Below are positions 43,401-55,200 of a DNA stretch of 64,000 nt, piece by piece. The stretch lies in the NCBI GenBank assembly GCA_027946365.1, contig JAPEUQ010000004.1:744001-808000 (forward strand), written 5' to 3'. The first letter of the stretch is position 1, and each line of letters opens with the position of its first letter. Below the pieces are notes generated by a model. That model saw only the letters and a program-made list of their open reading frames with translations, had not been told where the DNA came from and made no database searches. The position numbers and the translations under genes are program-made. This DNA is from Kalmusia sp. IMI 367209. Its lineage: Eukaryota > Ascomycota > Dothideomycetes > Pleosporales > Didymosphaeriaceae.

Positions 43401-45154
43401 CTAATACCCACAAAGCGCACTTCCTCCCAACGCACCCTCCACCACCAGCACAACCGGCCTCCCTGCATTCATCTGAACATGGACTTCACCCTCATAGGTT
43501 ACGTCGTACTTTGCACAACTCAGTACATCTACCACCGTCTTGCCCTGCTCGAATTCCATCCCCTGGGTCGTAAGCGTCCAGCTCGGCGACTTCTCACCCT
43601 GATTGCTAAGCACGGTGCGGATGGCATCTTTGCGGAGCTGGATCTCAGTGGCGGTGTACGAAAGCACACGGGTCTGGTAGCCGAGGTAGGTGGTGCTATG
43701 GGCGATGATGTGATTGCGAAGGTTATTGAGGAGTGCGGTGTGTGCGTAGAGGGGGGATGTAGTATTGAATCTGATGGCGTTAATATTGCCGAGATGAATG
43801 AGTGCGAGGGAGAAAGGATGAAAGGCTTACTCTGATAGCCATAGCGCCTCTCGACATCCTGGGTCGTCGCCACCGGCATAGTGCTGCTCTTGGCCTTGAT
43901 ACAGGATCGGTATTCCATCTCCCAGCACGGTGAAGGCTAATGCGTTCTTAACAAGGCTTAGATCGTTTGTTGTGTGCGGGAATCGCGGATTATCGTGATT
44001 TTCGAAGAAGGTGCCTAATAGCGTCGAATCCTTGCATCCCGTCGCGCCGTTCTTCGTACAAGCTGCCAGACCGACCACCAAATCCGACATATTGCTCTGT
44101 TGTTGGAAGACGCGCGTGATAGCGTAGTAGAGCGGGTAGTCTAGCACAGAGTCCATGTACTCTTGATACGGGTACGTGTAGTTCGCTTCGCCCTCGGAGA
44201 CCTCGCCCATGCAGAAGACGCCTGCGCTCTCGCAAAACGGTGGGAAGAAAGCCTTGTTCACGTTCTTGACGCTGTCGATGCGCAGGCCGTCGATGCTGTA
44301 GTTGGAGACTAACTCTTTGATCCATGTGTTCATCTCGCTCGCCACTTCCGTGTTCTCGGTCTTGATGTCCGGCATCGCCATCTTGCAGTCGCCCAGCCAG
44401 CAATGTTCGACCTCGGTCTGGTTTGCCATGTTGTTCAGGGGACAATAGCTGTGGAAGTGGTCGGCCTTGTTGAAGACTTTAAAGCGGCCGTAGTCGACTG
44501 TGTCGGGGCAGCCGGGAAAGGCCATGTGATTGGGGACGACGTCAACCATCAGGTACATGCCCCTGGAGTGCAGTGCTGAAGCGAGAGATTTTAGGTCGTA
44601 TGCAAAGCCGAATCTATTGTTCAGCGAGTACAAGTCGGTTTGGTAGTAGCCATGATAGGCGTCCGTGACTTGTTCTGTAATGGGTGATATCCATACCTTA
44701 TGCGGGTGGTTAGTAACACTGACACTATGTGGGGATGAGGAAGTACCTACAGCCGTGAAGCCCATGTTCTTGATATAGTCAAGATTATTTTCGAGACCCT
44801 TCCACGACCCACCACAATAGATATTGTTCGTGACATCGCAGGGTGCAGTCGTGCTGCCATCTGTTCGTGCAAACCTAGAACGTGGTCAGAGGGAGGATTC
44901 TTAAAATCAGAGTCTGTGCATCCTGTCCTGAAGGCTGCTTTATGGAGATGAGAATAGAGCAAAGAAAAGAGCCAATACTAGAGACATGCTTGGACTATTG
45001 CGCGGCCTGCGCATGATAATCTCGAATCAAGACGGGCTTCGACTTACCGATCCGTAAACACCTGATAGATAGATCTAGACCGCCAGTCTGCAGCGTTCGC
45101 AGCGAAGCAGCCCTGTAGGAGCGAGGCGACTGCGGCAGTAATCAGGGACCGCAT
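43401..45154 (-). CDS. secreted alpha-amylase, glycoside hydrolase family 13 (TAKA type)
   Basis: Four exons: 45154-45048, 44874-44751, 44696-43831 and 43770-43401, all GT-AG; 488 aa. Signal peptide MRSLITAAVASLLQGCFA. Conserved GH13 regions: DVVPNHM, GLRIDSVKNV (nucleophile Asp about 218), GEVSEGE (acid/base Glu about 242) and FFENHDNPRF (Asp about 312). The C-terminal beta-sandwich domain (YDVTYEGEVHVQMNAGRPVV) is present and there is no starch-binding domain. Fungal TAKA-type amylases hydrolyse internal alpha-1,4 bonds of starch. SVKNV replaces the usual TVKHV after the nucleophile, a small change near the active site. All junctions are supported by restored motifs. Confidence 0.95.
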
Positions 45155-47100
45155 AGTGAACGCAAAGGGCCCGGTTGAAATTCGAACGAAACAGAGTGGT
45201 AGTAGTAGACAAGGTGCTGGGCCGGCAGCAAACACGAACAAAAAGCAAACCCGATCCCGTAGTTCAACTTCCTTGTGCTAGCTCTTCATTCCCTCAAGCA
45301 ATTTAAGCCCGTTCTCCTGGCGGGCAGAAGTCTCTCTGCCTTGATTTTCACCGCTTCTACCCTTGCTTGATTGCACCTTATTCATACGTACAACCCTGCG
45401 TCGCCGCATCAGCGCGTGAGATATTGCCCTGAATTTCTTTTTCCACGGCAAGCTTAGATACCACGAGAGCGTTGCGGTACTTGATTGCTTGGCTGATTTG
45501 GTCCCTGCAGACCGGAGATATGATATATTCAGCGTTAAGGGGGGCAGTCGATCCAATGGTCGGGCATTTAACCTGCGGCTGCAATATAGATTCGCAGCCG
45601 CATCACATGTCAACTCCAGCAACCTCATGCTCTTTCGTTACCGCTGGATTTACGCTAGACGGAGATCTTCAAAAGTTTTGGTCTTGTGAGTCTGGCCGAT
45701 CGGCAACGCTGTTTGCGGCATCAAATAGGATGCTGCGAAGGCCTAGTGAAACATAGTGCATTCAGACCGATCAAAGAGACGTCACAAGACCGCAGCCCAA
45801 GCTAATCGGAAGATGTGGGCTCGAGAATATACTTGTATTGGACTTCTGTAGGCTGTCGGCCGTGGGTATCTTTGTGCATGCCCCACTCTTCATCAGTTTG
45901 AAGTAGCAATATCAGCCTCGCGCATGCCATGATGTCAGAACTGCACCATCTACTCCCAATGCACCTGTTCAGCGTAGAAGCAAACGTTTTCGTCCGGTCG
46001 ATCCGACATGGCGTGGCCGGAGTAAAAAACTGCAGTCAGCAATTCTACTCACGAGCGCACACACACACAGACGCCGAATGGAGACAACCTTGCATGCACC
46101 TGCCGCCCGAACTCGGCATCCGCTCATCCTTCCCCGTCCCTTTTCTCTCCTAGAGCCTCACCCACCCTTCCGCTAACCGCGGCACCTCCTCCGACTCATC
46201 CGCCGCAATCCCCCCAACCAACACCCTCACACTCGCCTACCCCGGCCCGTTATGTCCCCACCGCAACACCCACCCCGCCATCAATCCCCACGGAGAATCC
46301 TCACGACGGATAGTCTAACGCGCATCCCGGCCGTCGATCGGTGTGAGCCGCAAATGTAGATCATCAAGAGGGTCAGCTGGGCGGGCGGCGTCGGCGGCGG
46401 CGTTGCAACCGGATCTAGGGTCCCGCTTTTAGCGCGTGAGCCTCAGCGTGCCAACATTGCATTGCAGCGGTTGTTTGTTTGTTCGGGGTTTTGACCCCAG
46501 CTTCTCTCCCCACTGCCCAACATACCGAGGCCGGAAGGCGGTGCCGGAGAAGCGAGGTGGTGTAGGTTGCATTTTTGCGATGCCGCTGTGTGCGCGCGCG
46601 CGCGGACGGTGACGGGCATGCAGCCTGTATTGGTGAAGTTTGCGAAGGGGAGGTGAGGTTAGGTTGGGTTGGGGAATGGAGTAGGATCTCGTGGCTGGAA
46701 CACATGGCAGTGCAGAAGGTTTCGCCTTGTGATAGAGTTTAGGTCTGTATTACAAAGTATATGGGTGGTGTTGTAAAGAGCTATCGAAAGGTCTAGTAGC
46801 AAACAAAGAAAAGTAATCTTGCGGTTGTAGCTCTGGAAAGGTACGCTTAGAAGCGGATTCAAAGGTATCAAGGTATACCCAAGTAAAAAGAAAGGTACTG
46901 AAGTGGTATCTTGTGCAAGCCGACCCGGCCCAGCCCATCCCCTCCCAGCATGTATCCCATATGAACGCCTGAGTAAGAAATCTACGCTGTTCGGCATACC
47001 GTCTTCATCGCCCGACAGTCACTCTTCGGTTCTGGGGCGTTGCAGTTTGAATGTCCGCAAACCACTCGTGCGATGTATGTATGAGTGCAGAGGATGTCCC
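45155..47100. other. intergenic with GC dinucleotide run
   Basis: 1.95 kb without a supported gene. A short (GC)n/(CG)n run is at about 46590-46604 beside TGTGTG. Several overlapping frames on both strands near 46400-47000 are compositionally biased but show no domain. The minus-strand amylase promoter is at the left end. Confidence 0.45.
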
Positions 47101-48317
47101 TCAAGGGCATGTCAAGCTCCTCGTCCTCTTCTCCTTCCCTACCCCCAGAATCTCCCCCCGCACTTTACTCGGCACTGCGGCCTTCGCCCAGCACTGTAGC
47201 GCGCACCTCCTCATCCACTCAGCCTCCTCGCCTTTCATCCTCAGTTGCCTCTTAGCCAGCTTGCTTTTCCTCAGTCTCACGCCTTTCTCCTCGTCGTTCC
47301 CCTGTGCGCCAACGTGCCCCAGCGACGTTGTCACGCTGCACGTGGCGCCCATACTGATCCCAGTGGGAGAGGAGGGCGAGGACACGAGCGCTTCGAGATC
47401 GACGCAGTCGGTGATCAGGGACTGGATGCCGCCGGAGAGTTGGGTCGCTCGGGAGAGGAGGTAGGGCCAGTACGAGGGGCCCCAGAAAGGGTCGGAGTCA
47501 AGGGCGGAGCGGAGCGCGGGGAGGATGTGTGGAATCGGAGGGAGCGAGGGAGAGTCCATTGAGTGTTGGGGTGGCTCTTCGAAGACGGGGGAGGACGCGA
47601 GCGAGGACGAAGCCGAGGCCGCTGGCGACGAGTTGGGCGACGCGATCGAGGCGGTGGAGACAAGCGATGCGGCAATAGTCAGGCGGAGGTGCGATTCCGT
47701 GCTCAGGGTCGCCGTTGTGACGCATGCTGTGCCGTCTGTCAGCTCTTGTCCCATGGCATATAGCGAAGCGTAAAGCTACCGAGTATAGGATAGCTATAGG
47801 ATAGTCTGTACACGTACCTGGACAGCCCCTCGTCTGACACCAGTCCTCGTCCTCTCCAGTAACAAAGCATTGTAGCCACAGGAATGCGCCCCTCGCTTCC
47901 CCCGTAAAGGCCAGCTCCAGATCCTCACTCTTCGCTGTGCACAAGGCAGCGCTGGCGAGTGCCTCAGCACGTCTGTACAACTCTATGACGGGCATGACTA
48001 GCGCATGCAGCAAATCGCGGTGGAGGAGCCATGTCTCGCGCGTGTCGGCGTCAAATGCGGAATGGAAGGCGCAAAAGCTGTGTGTGCCACGATTAGCTGG
48101 TGGTTGTTAAGAGACGTCGAGTATCAAGCATTCGGGATGGATGGGGCAGGGGTGGACAGAAGTGGGGATAAGCGTACTCTACGTCTTTGGCCAGATAGCT
48201 CCTCAGCAGCTGGAAGCCTTTCGAGGCGAGCAAGGCATCGATGTCCTCAAGTGGGATCGCAAAGGGGCTCTGCGCAAGCCTGTCCATGTGCTCCATCGTG
48301 TTCGTGCCCGTGTACAT
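47101..48317 (-). CDS. uncharacterised protein, possible regulator
   Basis: Modelled as three exons: 48317-48158, 48096-47818 and 47726-47101 (354 aa). The last junction is firm (CCA-G joins to CA-TGC). The first is less so: an alternative donor and acceptor (48177 and 48078) also keeps the frame. Segments such as SHLRLTIAASLVSTASIASP and DPFWGPSYWPYLLSRATQL and the Ser-rich middle resemble the regulatory C-termini of fungal aflatoxin-regulator-like factors, but no zinc cluster is visible upstream, so this is only a hint. The C-terminus is basic (RLRKSKLAKRQLRMKGEEAE). Confidence 0.55.
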
Positions 48318-49834
48318 GCAAGGTGGGTGACGATGTTCTCATTGAACCTGGGGAAGTTCGCAACGCAGCAGACGATCGGAATGCAACAACAACAACAACA
48401 ACAGCAAGAAATAACGCAACGCAGCGCAGTGCAGAGCAGAAGAGGGCGACGACGTCAAGTAGTAAGGAAAGGGAGAGCGGAACCGGACAAGCAGAAGAAG
48501 CACAGGAAATGCGCAGAAGCACCAGCCAGCGGACCGCGCTTCCCTTTTGAACGGGTGCCATGCTCTCCCTATCTCATTTACCCCAACCCTCTTCCCAAAG
48601 CGAAACGAAACGACCAGGGCTGGCGCAAGGTCCGTCCTCTCACCTCCTTTCCCCGCCGCACATCTCAAGCAATACACCTATGCGCACGGCGGGCGCTACG
48701 TGGCCACCCTCCCATTGTTTACCACGCTGTCGCCAGAGCCTTTCGATAACGCCAGCAGCCCCCGTTGGCGCACCCGTCCGCTTTTCATTGGCGCCAGCTC
48801 GTTTTCGCACGCGAGTGCACCCGCGGTTGCAGCGTGGGGGGCCTGCAGCCTGACGATAAGTCGAGAATGGCGCGCTACAGACGGCTGCAAAGAGACGAGG
48901 ATATCGTCACGATAGACCGGTAGCGGTTTGGTGAGTTGAGACAAAAATAGCGGATCGGAGGTCCGCTCCTGGGAATGCCGGAGTGGGCCATCGGAACACA
49001 TTGTCCTCTCAGTCAAGGAGCATGTAAGACAGCGCCATGTCACTCTTTCAGCTCTTGTTCTGGACCTGCCATGGGCAAGACAGGTATATACTAGCGATTC
49101 CAATACATGACATCGCAGCGTCAAGCGAACCCAGGCTGGAAGCTGAGTCTTGAGATAAGTTCAACAAAAGGCCGGCCTGTTGCTTGTTCACGTATCGCTT
49201 ACTCTCCTCTCCTGACATTCGGCAGTTGACAATGGGGAATGAACGCATTTGGCCGTCGTACAAATTGCATCGCTACCTGGTCTATCTTCCACCAATACGG
49301 ATACTCTAGATGCCAAAAGCTTTACACAACCCAACTAACATGATGCATGCATCAATCGATCGTTATCGTGAAGCTCTGAACGGTTGCCTCTAGCGCATGC
49401 ACGGCGGGGACACCCGCACGAATGAGCCATTTGTTCGGTTCTCCTCAAACCGCGTCTCGGTCGAGGTCAATCGTTCGCAACTGTAAGACCCTTGAATCCC
49501 AGGATTCCCCTGTAGCACAGCTTCAAAGTCTACTTATTCACTTCAACGCGCTCTGGCTGCCCGGAGCGGCTCTACTCAACACCCAGCGATTACCGTCCAG
49601 CCACGATACATCACCACTTCCTCAAAGTCGCTGTGTTGGGAGCATGCCGAATAATCTCAGACGCACGGATGGCTGCTGGTAAGGCGATAGTCCGAAGTCC
49701 GCTTATGTAAGCCGCGGAAGCGCGCTGCATCCGTATCAGCTACATTCGTATGGCGCGGGCCTAGATTTCGAGCTGCAGGACCCGATAACGTGGGTGCGGG
49801 TGGTGGTGGTGGTGAGCTGAGAACAAAGGCGTGT
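48318..49834. other. intergenic with CAA trinucleotide run
   Basis: 1.5 kb without a supported gene. A (CAA)6-7 run is at 48384-48403. Long frames on both strands over the GC-rich part are shadows without domain content. Promoter of the preceding gene and 3' region of the next. Confidence 0.45.
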
Positions 49835-52398
49835 TCACTTCCACCAGAACACTGAACAGGAGCCATCCGCATTCAAGACACGTCTCATGCTGTTGTGCCC
49901 CATGTTCTGCTTCCGTCCGAACGGATCGGTAAGCAAAAGGGACAACTTCTCCGAAATTGGGCCCATTTCCGCCTTTGACACCGGAATTGGCGGGCTGAGG
50001 GTATTGCCGTCTCCTTGCAAGATGGCATAGATGCTGGTCTTTGCGCGGCCTACCATACGATGATGGATATCGCGGAGAGTGTCATACAGCGGCCACAGGA
50101 TGCTGAGGTAGTGGGCGGCTATGGGCTCGGCATTACGGCAGGGTTCGAGCATGTCCATGCAGGCTTTTGCATAAGTAAGGTCTTGCTCAACGCTGTCGGA
50201 CTGTCCCTCGAGAAGCTTGATGGTGGCACCAAAAAGAAGAACGATGCAGGCGGTAAAAGCCCAGTAACTGCAGAGGTGTAAGCGATCCGACAGGATCCTT
50301 CGTCCCAATGGAAGACTCACATGATCAACCAGCATCGTTTGGTCAGCGTGCCGTCGAACGAAATCAGTCTCAAGAGACGAGCAACTTGTTGACCGGCCAT
50401 TGCACACTCATTCCTATACCTCTTTGCGTCCTCTATCGAAAGATCGAGGTCCCAGGCGGCACCATCAGTAAGCTGTGTCTCGGCCGTAGCTACAAGCAAT
50501 TGGCGATATAACAAAATGATGGCGCCTAAGTACATGATCTGAAAGGGGAATCAGAAGGAATGATCGCGGCTGGAGTCGGTTTTACTTACATGAACCATGA
50601 GTATGGCGCGCCTCTGATAAAGCGTCATTGATGGTGGGTTAGGAGAAGTCAATGAGGCAATGGTCAACATCTGTGGCACCTCCGAGCGCCAAATCTCGAG
50701 CTTATCAGCCAGCTTATGGATGTTCTCACGAGTGGCCATCTCTGGAGACCCAAGCACCTTCGCGATGTCGGCCGCAACCAATCCGATCTTACTAGTCTGC
50801 ATGTGGATCTGCTCATCTATTGGCACCTCTACATGAGGCTCAGGACAGGCAATCTGTTATGTGCAGTCAGTCATGTGTCACATCTAGTGCAGTTGAGTAA
50901 TCTCGACTTACCTCTATGTCTTGAGGCGTCACGTCAGAGGTGTAACCAAGGGTATACGAGAGCCAACAGTCCATGAAGATGAGGCTGCGGAAAATTCGCG
51001 TCCAATTGGTATCCCCTGTGCTGCCATTGATGTCATTCGCGAACGCTGGACGCTTCCAGCGAGCAATGTGGAGCCCCGCCGCTGGTACTCGGTTAGAATC
51101 CTTTTCGTATTCTCAATTCGTAGCGATGTCACTCACCAACTAGATATCGAGCGCTCATGTGCTTCTCGAGTAAAGCATAGAATGCTGTGGCTAGTAGGAG
51201 CCGCATAGTGCGTAGATAATCAATTCTCGCAACCTTCTCGTTGAAGCAGAGAGTACCAGAAGCATAGAGAATCCTGCGGATCCGGTCCGGAAAGCAGTCC
51301 ATATCGTAATGAGCGCCCATGGCGGCAACGGTGAAGCATTCCGCTAGCGTCATCGCATCCACCGGTACCTGTGGCCTGTATATGCGATCAAGAATCTCGT
51401 TCACTTGGGCATAAGTCCACATATATAGAAGCGATCCTGTGCCTTGTACGAAGGCGCACATTGCTCTTTTCACGAGCTGCTCAGGGGGAAGGTGCTGGGC
51501 ATCGTAAGGTTTTACGCTTTGGCCGAGGATTTCTCCGCGCAGAGAGACGAGCTCACTGAATGCCAAGGTCAGTGCATTATGGCAGACCTCTGCTTCTGTG
51601 GCGATCGAGGTGGCCGAAGAGGTGAGTGAAGTTGGACTCTCGGAGGAAGCTGACGGGCTAGTCCTTGGATAATCTCGAACGATGGTAAACGAAGACGAGG
51701 TGCGGCTTGCGGTGGGGCGCTTGCTGCTGAGGGCAGAGTGTTGCTGGCCCTTGAAGTCAATCAGGTAGGCCTGATGCTTGCGCCAGCTCTCAGTCTTTTT
51801 ATACTCATCCATCTGTGCCTCGAACTCCTGCATGGCTCGGGCGGCATGGCTCTCCCAGATGCGTTTCTGATCCGGTGGAAGCTGCTGCCAACGCCGACCT
51901 ACTGCTTTTGCTATGTCGACAAAAGAAAGAGCACTGATCTCGGGCTCGGTCCGAATCTGGTCGGCAAAATTCACATCTGCAATACCGTTAATTCATGGGT
52001 TACGGGGGTGAGTCGCGAGGAACTGGCATACACGCAGTCTTAGGTTTCTTGGGAGCATTGCTGTCAGGACGCGGGTGGCGCCTATATCTCCTCTTCTCTC
52101 GTGGCGGTTGAGTCGACGTCTGGCTCGTCAAGAGTTCCAAAGCCGATGTTGAAAGCGCAGGCTGGTCAGAAACGCTGCCATCAGGTTCCAAGGCCAAGGT
52201 AGTGGGCACTCCTCGGTAGGTGGCTATCTCGCGCTGAAGGGTCCTTCGATGGCCTAGCTTGAAATGCAACACTGTCAAGTCTTCTTCGGTGATGTCGAGC
52301 ACAGTTTCCCAGTTGTGGAAGCCATTGTCTGCGAGAGCGTTCAAGTAAGGTGACAGTCCCAGACGCTCGAGAACCTCTGCCAGGTCAGGCATGGACAT
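49835..52398 (-). CDS. SAM-HMG box-fungal transcription factor fusion protein
   Basis: Six exons: 52398-52032, 51976-51137, 51081-50912, 50853-50590, 50538-50321 and 50267-49835, all GT-AG and in frame; 763 aa. A SAM domain (about residues 5-65, LAEVLERLGLSPYLNALADN) is followed by a basic linker (RRYRRHPRPDSNAPKKPKTA) and an HMG box (about 117-190, AYVNFADQIRTEPEISALS). The remainder resembles the fungal-specific transcription factor regulatory region (middle homology region, helical, HYDMDCFPDRIRRILYASGT and LHIARWKRPAF). There is no zinc cluster. A nuclear DNA-binding regulator is inferred: HMG for DNA, SAM for partner contacts. Target unknown. Confidence 0.85.
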
Positions 52399-55200
52399 GT
52401 TGGAATGGGAAGGGATCGACGTGGACCGAATTAGTGTAGCGGTCGCAAGTCCGGGGGCGCCAGCATATTTGAGGGTTGCAAACGCGCACGAGACTCATAC
52501 ATGGGAGCTCCTGCGGGTAGAGAATGCCGCATCCACTCGCATGGCAATGCAAGAAGGTCGAGCACTAACGGTGGCCTGATGCCGCTCGGAGCGTCGACGG
52601 TCTAGACTCCTGCCATGCGTCGCCAAGCTTTTGCTAGCTTTTGCTGCCAAAAGCTTGATTCCCTCGAGCCCGTTCCCATTCAAGCTTGTCACCCAGTCGT
52701 ACCGACATTCGTGCCGTTTGCTGGAGCATCACCGCGCGACCTGTCGATGCTTTCCACTCTCACTCATCCCGTCTCCTCCCACCTTGTCATGTCCCGCCAG
52801 CGCTGTTGCCGCCCATTCGCTCGGGACCGGTGCCGAATCAACATGCTCAGCTGCAAGGCACGCAAGCCAGCGGCCAACACAGCTTGGTCTAGACTTGTTT
52901 CGACCTTGTCGAGCACTTATGCGGTCAGGCAGTATGGGGTTAGAGAGCCGTGGATGGGTTGCCAAGCGCGCGGTCGCGCTACCTCAGCTCTCTGCGCAAT
53001 GACCCTAACCCCACCACAACATTGCGATCTGTACACTGGTGGGACCGTTACGCTGCGATCGCAGGGGGTTTGATGGCCTTGGTACCAACGGCCAACGTGG
53101 AGAGCATCTCGTTTGGTGGACCTCGACAATCTCAAATTTCAACTTCTTCTCCACACACCCACACAGGCTTGCCGAGGAACCACCCCGCGCACAACGCTCA
53201 ATATATTTCCTTGCATTGTAGGGTTCTCATGACCATTGGAAACACGCTTCCAGCGTCATTCTGGCGCTAACCGCATCAAGCGGCACGGCCATCCTGGCCT
53301 ACGCATTGGACATCCTTCTATGCCGGGCGGGTACTGCGTGGCAGATGGTATTGTCGGGAAAGGCATGCTGACAAGATCTACCGCCAGAAGCCTAGACCTT
53401 GCGACATGCATGTGCACCCAACGGCGCTTGAGAGGCTGAAGGTGGTTCACATACATATACAACATGGGCTCCTTTCCTAGGAAGGGCATCTCACCGTTTA
53501 CTCCCAACACCACTTTCCACAACAAATACGACGTGCTTCGGCACAACTTCTTCCCGGCATCACGCCCTACTTGGGAAGCAGATGGAGAAACAACTCCACA
53601 GCCGGGCGGTACCGTCGTACCCGAGGATTTGAGATGCTAGGGGGGAAACTGATGATTTGCGCGCCCCTGCAAGCGTCGCCAATTCGTCAAACGCTGATCT
53701 CGCTAGCATCCGCGCTTCCCCGTCCAACGGCTTGGCGTGTGCCCAAAGCCAGTGGGCCGCAGCTTGTGAACCACGACGACAGGCTGCCGACGCTGACCCA
53801 ACATGCAACAATACACAACGAGAACGGTCACGAGACAAGCCCCAGACTGAGGTGCAGGGCCGTGGGATCGGCGACTGTGCGCGCCATCGTGCAATCTTCC
53901 CGTTTGGTTGAAACGAGTATCCGAGCCTCTAGCCTGTTCCGGATGCCATCGTAATCTGCTATGCGGTCCCACCGATCGTTCTCCGTACCTCAGACGATTC
54001 TCACTAGCCTAGGAACAAGTGCGATGGCAAACGCATCGTCTGCCCGCACCTTAGTCGCGGTAGCTCTGCCGTATCGTGATTAGCAAGGATGATTTGTATG
54101 GTAGTCCTTCGTTTCAGATTTCTACGGTACTCGCGCATGACTAGCACCAGGAACCATTGCAGCTGAAAATATAAACTAGTAGACGAAACAACCTCAGCTC
54201 CATCATGAACATCATCCATACGTGCATTGGAGGCAATCGAAACCAGGACCGGAGTCGTACAGGACTTCCTGAATCCGTCACCTATCCCATTGCCAATGCG
54301 TATCTGCATCTCTACCATGGTGTGGTGTCATAGCAATTTCCCCAAGACTCGTTTTGATCCCTTACTCCCGTCCACCTCCCTGGACTGATCGACAATCGAC
54401 CACTCCAGCCCAATCTAGCTCGTAGGACTAGATTTGAAGAAAGCAATCACGGCTGCAATCGAGCTAAGCATCCCACCGCTAGCGTTCATCACACGCCTAG
54501 ACATTCCGCAACTACACCCCTAGTCGTCACCATAACCAAAATCAGTCGTTCGAAAACACAATCTCATAATCCAGCCAGTGAAAAAAGACGCCATGCGTGA
54601 AAAGACCCCAGTGAAATGATCACAGCAGATAAAGACCACATCCTCCATGCACGATGATGTCGCAGCTGCACAGGGTGCCCGCGCTGACATCACTCGACAT
54701 CAAGAACGTAGAAAAGCATATCAAACCAGTCACGCAATGCTAGCCCGCGCACAACGTTTGCCATTGATCTTTTGATTTATTACCGTATATAGCCTCGCAA
54801 GATGTATCGATATATGTCTAGCACGCTCCACCCCCCACAAAAGCGGGCACCGCCATGCACCTAGCGCCACTTTTTTCACTGTTTGCTATGCAAAAAAGGG
54901 ATCAATCTAAGGATCAGGATACAATGTGAAAGAGGGAAAACAAAACAGACAGATATACTCGTACTACAAATGGGAAGAAGGCAAGAACCCAAAGGGAAAA
55001 GGGGGGGAAACGAACGCCAGCCGCAATGCTCAAGTAGACAACAGGAGAAAGGCCCAGATAGGAATGAATGGAGCGAAAAGACACAATTACAGATGCCCAC
55101 TACAAGTCTTGTGAAAGAGGGCAATCCAATCAAGTGCTGCATGTTTTGTTAGCATTTCGTTCCATTGGCCTCACGAGTGGGGGGGATGGGGTAAAACTCA
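52399..55200. other. long intergenic interval with a hairpin
   Basis: 2.8 kb, the largest gene-free stretch. A perfect 10-bp inverted repeat, CAAGCTTTTG (52624-52633) and CAAAAGCTTG (52648-52657), with a 14-nt loop lies about 225 bp upstream of the transcription factor start. Frames on both strands overlap heavily and have no recognised domain. Left part is that gene's promoter; right part is the 3' end of the phospholipase gene. Confidence 0.45.

Noticed and set aside
46585..46606. GC dinucleotide run as a Z-DNA or regulatory signal
   Set aside because: It is short and isolated, with no gene close enough to support a function.
48384..48403. CAA repeat as coding polyglutamine tract
   Set aside because: No supported gene reads through it; it is a simple microsatellite.
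52615..53954. Overlapping open frames in the largest gene-free interval
   Set aside because: Frames are open on both strands over the same GC-rich sequence, no introns join them, and none has a motif.
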